Assembly (NCBI GenBank): GCA_004325065.1
Contig: PITI01000448.1
Coordinates: forward strand, 1-12,286
Direction of reading: 5' to 3'
DNA length: 12,286 nucleotides
Source of the DNA: Hamiltosporidium magnivora
Taxonomy: Eukaryota > Microsporidia > Dubosqiidae
In this document: positions 7,834 to 12,286 of the stretch, in pieces
Layout: every line of letters starts with the position of its first letter
Numbering within the stretch: position 1 is the stretch's first letter
Position numbers and translations under genes: made by a program
The notes under the pieces: model-generated
What the model was told of the DNA's origin: nothing
The model's input: only the letters and a program-made list of their open reading frames with translations
Databases searched by the model: none

Positions 7834-10218
7834 ATGTCATTGAATTCATGTATCAAGAACCCGGAAAAACATAATATTAAAAAAAACTACCAAAGCTTAT
7901 TTATTTTCTTAATATGTTTTACTTGTTTTGTACATTTAACTACTGTAAGTTTTTTTGTTTTTAATGAAGAAAATCGTGTCTTAGATCCTAATACTAGCGA
8001 TTTGTCTTACGGAACAATTATACCTGAAAATGGGTTTATAGAATCGAAAAATGGTGAAGAAGAAAGGAAAAATATAAAATATAATACTTTACACTGCGAA
8101 TCTGTGAATAACGAAATAAAATATTACATTCCTAATATCATAACAATACCTTACAGAAATAACATGTTACTCAATTCAAATATTTTAAAAACTTCATTTG
8201 AATCTAACCAGGAAAATATTGAGATATTGCTTAAAAATGTTTCGGTTTCGGCCTTACTTCTATTTCTAAAATTATTAGATAATCCAGATATTATTGTTAA
8301 TCAAATAAAAATACAGGATTTTTTAGATATTTTAATGATTGTTTCCAGACTAAATATAAAAAAATCAAAAGAAAGAAATCATTTTTTAAAAGAATTGCTT
8401 AAAAATTTTATGTTCGCTATGCAAAATGAAAACCAAGATTTTGATTTTGATAGTTTTTATGAAGGTTATAATCAGAGAGAAATAGAAAGATCAATTCTTA
8501 TGGATTTATTAATATATTGTTTTGATTATATAACATTTAATGATAAGAGCGCTCAAAGATCCAATTTTTTAACAGGAAACAAATATATTAGATTTAATAG
8601 TCTCGATATACTTTTTAATACATTCAATGTTGATGAAAAAGATGAAAATAGAATTTTTTTAAGATTTGATGATCAGAGCATTAAAAAATTATATAAAATG
8701 TTAAATGTAAAATATCTATTAGATACGTGTCGATTTTTGCTTAATATTACAAACTTAGATCTTCTTGATTTAATTTTTTCGGACTTAAAGACTGATGAAA
8801 ATGCTATGAATATTTTTTCCAATATAATATTGCACACAAAAAAACTTTATATTCATTATGCCGGAAATCCAAAGAGATTATTTTCTAAAAAACAAATTAA
8901 CGTTTTTTCTAAGAATTTAAAAGTCTTAAAATTCGAATTCGATTATACAGCAGATGAACTAAAAGACATTTTAGAGTCATTTAATTGTTTTCAGAAACTT
9001 ATAATTAATACAAGAAAATGCAGTTTTGATCAATTGCGTACGGTTATAAATTTTTCTTTAAAAAATAAAAGTATAATTTGCAAATTATTTTCATTTAACT
9101 TTGAACTCCTAAATATTGATTTCGATTTTTTAAAGCTTATTCCTAATAATTGTACATTTTATGCTCGCAATTTTAAAAAGGAATCAGAAAACACAGAAGT
9201 CCCTATTCAATATTTGCCATATTTAAATAAATATCTTTATTCAAACAAAAAGGATTCAAAATTTCTTTTGGATTTTGTGAGATTTGAATGCTCGAGATAC
9301 AAATGTATGTATCTTAATTTTGAAAATAATTCATCGCCTTTTGAGCTTGATAATACGGCTTTGATATTACTTTCCTGTTTAGATAGCATAAAAACTTTTT
9401 CACTAAAAAATATTGTAATCACAGATGAATTGCTTTTGTTTATTTTGAATTCAAATACATTTAAAACCTTTGGAGCCGAAAAATTTGTCTTTAAAGCTAA
9501 TTTTAATTTTCTTTCAAACAATAATGCAATTAATCAAAACCTAATATCTTTTAATTTGATAGATTCATTCTCGGATATGGATTCGAGGTTTTTGATTTTT
9601 TTAGAAAGATTTAGACGTGTTGAACTTTTTAAGCTAATATGGATCGATATAAAGTATTCGGCTTCATATTTCAAAAAAATTCGCAAATATATTTTTGGTT
9701 CGATAACGAAACGAAAAAAAATAAGTCTGAAGTGTTTAAAAATCATAACTGCATTAGATGATGACAAAACAACAAATTATTTGGATTTTATATCTAATAC
9801 ATATGATTTTTCTGGTATTTTGAGCATTTATTATCACGTTTATAGTATTACCAATATTGAATATAGTTTTCTAAGTAAAATGACTAGTCTCGAACTTATT
9901 TCTATCGGTATTTATAATAGCTCGAATTATATTGATTTTGAAAAAATTTTTACAGATTCTAATATATTTGGAAAGATAGAATCTTTAGCAATTATAAGTA
10001 ACATGATTCGTAGAGAAGATATAGACTTTTTCAAAAAATTTAAGTGTTTGAAGATTTTATCTCTATCATGTGAAATATTGGAATATGCAACAATTTCTTA
10101 TTTGAAAAAAAATAATCTAAGAAATGCTGACTTTCAAATTTATAAACCAGTTAGATCAAAGAGATCAGCCGAAATAAATAATTATCTCGATTCGGAATTC
10201 GAATCAAATTTTCCTTGA
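7834..10218 (+). CDS. Probable secreted or signal-anchored BTB-like/leucine-rich-repeat protein
   Basis: The 794-residue protein opens with a Lys-rich 20-residue N-region and one hydrophobic segment at about 21-43, so it is either secreted with a long signal peptide or held as a type II membrane protein. Residues 100-195 form a Leu/Ile-rich helical region resembling a BTB/POZ fold and matching the left-edge gene. From about 335 to 770, units of roughly 22-35 residues repeat a strand-turn-helix pattern, for example NLKVLKFEFDYTADELKDIL (361-380), SIKTFSLKNIVITDELLLFI (518-537) and LKILSLSCEILEYATISYL (739-757). I count about 14 such units and read them as divergent LRRs. The C-terminus carries a basic RSKRS (774-778). 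LRR domains bind proteins, and secreted LRR families in microsporidia are thought to meet the host, but no ligand or reaction can be named. A plus-strand stop precedes the ATG in frame. No introns are evident. Confidence 0.75.
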   Translation: MSLNSCIKNPEKHNIKKNYQSLFIFLICFTCFVHLTTVSFFVFNEENRVLDPNTSDLSYGTIIPENGFIESKNGEEERKNIKYNTLHCESVNNEIKYYIPNIITIPYRNNMLLNSNILKTSFESNQENIEILLKNVSVSALLLFLKLLDNPDIIVNQIKIQDFLDILMIVSRLNIKKSKERNHFLKELLKNFMFAMQNENQDFDFDSFYEGYNQREIERSILMDLLIYCFDYITFNDKSAQRSNFLTGNKYIRFNSLDILFNTFNVDEKDENRIFLRFDDQSIKKLYKMLNVKYLLDTCRFLLNITNLDLLDLIFSDLKTDENAMNIFSNIILHTKKLYIHYAGNPKRLFSKKQINVFSKNLKVLKFEFDYTADELKDILESFNCFQKLIINTRKCSFDQLRTVINFSLKNKSIICKLFSFNFELLNIDFDFLKLIPNNCTFYARNFKKESENTEVPIQYLPYLNKYLYSNKKDSKFLLDFVRFECSRYKCMYLNFENNSSPFELDNTALILLSCLDSIKTFSLKNIVITDELLLFILNSNTFKTFGAEKFVFKANFNFLSNNNAINQNLISFNLIDSFSDMDSRFLIFLERFRRVELFKLIWIDIKYSASYFKKIRKYIFGSITKRKKISLKCLKIITALDDDKTTNYLDFISNTYDFSGILSIYYHVYSITNIEYSFLSKMTSLELISIGIYNSSNYIDFEKIFTDSNIFGKIESLAIISNMIRREDIDFFKKFKCLKILSLSCEILEYATISYLKKNNLRNADFQIYKPVRSKRSAEINNYLDSEFESNFP

Positions 10219-10655
10219 AGGAGTTTCAGTTGTTACACAACCGCAAAAGTTTAATGTAATTTTGAGGCAGTTTTTATTAATCTTGTTCATAAGCAACTAT
10301 TTCAATGATATAAATATATATGAATTGAAACATAGTAACAAAAAAATTCTTCAACGGAAAGCTTTTTTTTTATTTTTCACTCAACACAGATAATTTTAAA
10401 ATTAAAATTCAGGTTTTATCAATACAACTTAAAAAAAGATTTTTTTATTCTTTATTTTAATTGATATTTATAAAAACATATAAGTTGTGGTTTTAAACGT
10501 AAGTGACATGTGATACTAAATTTATAACATTTTTTAAATCATAAAAAAATATTATATAAACTCATAAACATAATAAATACAAAAATTCTAAAATATTTGT
10601 AGAATCAATTACTTGTATTAAATAAATAAGATTTGTATTGAAAATAAGAAGCTAA
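10219..10655. other. 3' flank of the LRR gene and AT-rich spacer
   Basis: No gene was found. GTTGTTACACAAC shortly after the stop can form a 5-bp hairpin with a 3-base loop, too small to mean much. No AATAAA occurs within about 130 bases of the stop, so the 3' end of the LRR transcript is not marked by a canonical signal. The rest is low-complexity A/T sequence. Confidence 0.5.
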
Positions 10656-11075
10656 TTTCATATTATTTGGAGCTACGGACGCAGTTTTATATTTTACACA
10701 CATAACTGCATACCAGCTTCTATCAAATTCTCTTCAATACCCAAATCACCTATATTTTTATCTACAGGTGTTTGAAACCTAATACATGGGAGAGACAGTT
10801 GCCTGTAGTTCATTTATGTCTGTTGCCTTGACTGTGATTGAATCTTACCCCAACCTTTGTGTTCAACCAGGACCAACAATACTCTTGTGTAGCGAACACT
10901 TTATAAAGTAAATATTCTCGTGCCAAGATATATTTCTGCGAGTTCCATGGGGTTTAACTATATGTCTCAATACCATGTCAATGGGCATCACCTACTTCTC
11001 GGCTTTACTGACTTTATATGGTTTTGTTTTTATACTCTCAGGCACTAATTGTTTAACCCGAGTGTGTAAGGTTAG
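10656..11075 (-). mobile_element. Probable relic of a Ty3/gypsy-type reverse transcriptase
   Basis: This island has markedly more G+C (about 38% by hand count over 10741-11040) than nearby genes. In one minus-strand frame of 140 codons, broken by seven stops, pieces follow the order of a gypsy reverse transcriptase. KTKPYKVSKAEK resembles the PYR block before the first RT motif, DSITVKATDINEL the segment after the YRxLN motif (LNxxTxKDxYPxPxIDEL), and YKTASVAPNN the KTAFVTPxG block. Spacings are close to those of the family, 62 residues against about 58 and 51 against about 46. Another frame reads TPWNS where the SPWxSP motif should lie, consistent with frameshifts. The stop density is near chance, so the call rests on the ordered motifs and composition. 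It is not functional. Long terminal repeats were not found in the window. Confidence 0.38.
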
Positions 11076-12090
11076 GTTTTCATTCTTTTACATAGCTATT
11101 ACCCACAATTTCATCCGTGGTTTACAATCTAGCTATATACAGACTCATCAATTTTTTCGTAAAAAAAGTTTCACAGATATAAAATCATATTCCTTCAATA
11201 TATTCCCATGTAAAATGAAAAATATAGTATTATTATCATCTCTCTTTTGATTCAAATATTTTTTTCAACAGCAATTAATCACCTAATCATTACCAAGTAG
11301 ATGGTTTTTTGTGGGGTTATTCCCCTTCTATGCTTATGTCTTACTATTGGTAAGGTGACAAAATCTGCATCATATTTTTAAAATGCAGAGAGTAATTGAA
11401 TATAAAAAATAAGTCAAAAATCCCAAACATTATATTTGCAAATCAAATTTAAAGAAAAAGCTCCTATAATTAATTAAATTTTAGTTTAAATATATGTATT
11501 ACTAGACGCTAAGCTCGTAGAAACGAACTTTCATTTACATTTATAAGAAAAAAAGTCTAAAATAATCTTAGAGTTCATTTCTTGAGCCATAATTCTTTAA
11601 TCATCACAATAAAATTTTATACTATCACCTAGTCTGTTACTCGTATATTTTTTAGTCTTTCATATCACATTTTTAGTAGTCTTGGGACATTTCTCAATAA
11701 AATTTGATATTTTTCAATTAGCATATTCTTCTTTCTTTTTTTCATTTAATTTCAAATTATCAGAGCTTCAGCTCAGGTTTATGTTTAGCCTGTTCCCTTT
11801 CCACCTATTTTTATTCAATTATGTCTATTTTCTCAAAGAAATTTATCCAGATGAAATAGTTTTTTTGTCTGAAAATACTGTTATTTTAACTATATGCTGT
11901 ATTTGTTAATTTATTTATCTATTAATTCATACTCATTTCAAGTAAATATCTTTTAGTTTATTCAAATATAAAGTTTCACGAAGACATTCAAGCAAAATTG
12001 TTTTTTGGAATTATTATTGAGCATATAAATATACTACACAGAAGAATGGTAGAAAAGCATCAATCTTATCATGCAATTTTTCATGTAACT
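11076..12090. other. Gene-free spacer, possibly with further decayed retroelement sequence
   Basis: No intact gene was found. On the minus strand, upstream in the sense of the reverse-transcriptase relic, 11600-11910 holds protein-like fragments such as KISNFIEKCPKTTKNVI and GDSIKFYCDD separated by stops. That is where gag or protease of the same element would lie, but the stop density is near chance and no zinc-knuckle or protease motif was found. The plus-strand frames at 10975-11250 and 11682-11909 lie opposite these fragments and are Phe/Leu-rich noise. Confidence 0.4.
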
Positions 12091-12286
12091 TTAAATTCTT
12101 AGAAAAGAAATCCCAAGCAAGTGATGTAATTTTTTTTGAACAGAATACTTTGGAAAAATGAAAAAAAAATATATGTTCGTTTTTCCTTGCATATTAATAC
12201 AATCTAGAAATATTTTTACAAGTTTTATTTCAAATTTTTTTTGAACCAATAGAAAGTTTTCAATTGTTTTATGTTCAGTTCTACTC
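12091..12286 (-). CDS. Possible C-terminal end of a gene entering from the right edge
   Basis: On the minus strand a frame is open from 12285 for 64 codons to a TAA at 12093-12091. With this base composition an open run that long is unlikely to be chance in any one frame, roughly 0.2%, though several frames were examined. The translation (starting SRTEHKTIENFLLVQKKF) is rich in Lys, Phe and Ile and has no motif that I recognise. It could be the tail of another gene or a fragment of the decayed element to its left. No canonical polyadenylation signal was identified. Confidence 0.3.
   Translation of the reverse strand, partial: SRTEHKTIENFLLVQKKFEIKLVKIFLDCINMQGKTNIYFFFIFPKYSVQKKLHHLLGISFLRI

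Noticed and set aside
9237..9767. Two minus-strand frames inside the LRR gene
   Set aside because: Antisense shadows of a well-supported plus-strand gene.
10975..11250. 91-codon plus-strand frame in the G+C-richer island
   Set aside because: It lies opposite the probable reverse-transcriptase relic. Its hydrophobic composition follows from the complementary strand and it has no domain.
11682..11909. 75-codon plus-strand frame and protein-like fragments opposite it
   Set aside because: The plus frame is Phe-rich noise. The minus fragments are interrupted by stops at about the chance rate, so no gene is claimed.
12074..12247. Short plus-strand frame with a signal-peptide-like start (MKKKYMFVF, ATG at 12158)
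   Set aside because: It stops after 29 codons and lies opposite a longer minus-strand open frame.
1..12286. tRNA, rRNA, CRISPR array or bacterial-type operon
   Set aside because: No cloverleaf, rRNA core or spaced short repeats were seen, and gene structure and promoters are microsporidian in style.

Overview
The window looks like a microsporidian genome (an obligate intracellular parasite of the fungal lineage) with large, gene-poor spacers. Four things point there. The DNA is very AT-rich and the genes are intronless. TATA-like boxes lie about 20-36 bases before the start codons, and C-rich triplets sit directly against the ATG, the usual microsporidian initiator arrangement. One gene encodes a Dicer. 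One gene is a secreted leucine-rich-repeat (LRR) protein of the divergent kind that forms families in several microsporidia. The long spacers recall lineages with expanded genomes, such as Edhazardia or Hamiltosporidium, but the genus cannot be fixed from sequence reading alone.

Layout, left to right. Bases 1-530, minus strand: 5' part of a gene running off the left edge, a paralogue of the large plus-strand gene further right. Bases 571-1962: spacer, with a short decayed coding fragment at 1772-1918. Bases 1963-2138: an almost perfect 88-bp tandem duplication just beyond the 3' end of the next gene. Bases 2236-5961, minus strand: a 1241-residue Dicer. Bases 5994-7803: spacer with strand-biased composition, a perfect 12-bp hairpin and an 11-bp inverted repeat. 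Bases 7834-10218, plus strand: a 794-residue protein with an N-terminal hydrophobic segment, a BTB-like region and about 14 LRR-like units. Bases 10656-11075, minus strand: a G+C-richer island with traces of Ty3/gypsy reverse transcriptase. Bases 12091-12286, minus strand: an open frame entering from the right edge, possibly the tail of another gene.

Main observations. The Dicer keeps two complete RNase III centres, a recognisable dimerisation domain and probable platform/PAZ regions, but its helicase is only a vestige: no ATP-binding motif I, a ruined DECH box and no motif VI. It also lacks a C-terminal dsRNA-binding domain. It is flanked by two divergent members of one probably secreted family and lies about 4.7 kb from a probable retroelement relic. 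Among microsporidia, retention of RNAi tends to go with retention of transposable elements, so the setting fits an active silencing pathway. An Argonaute is not in this window.
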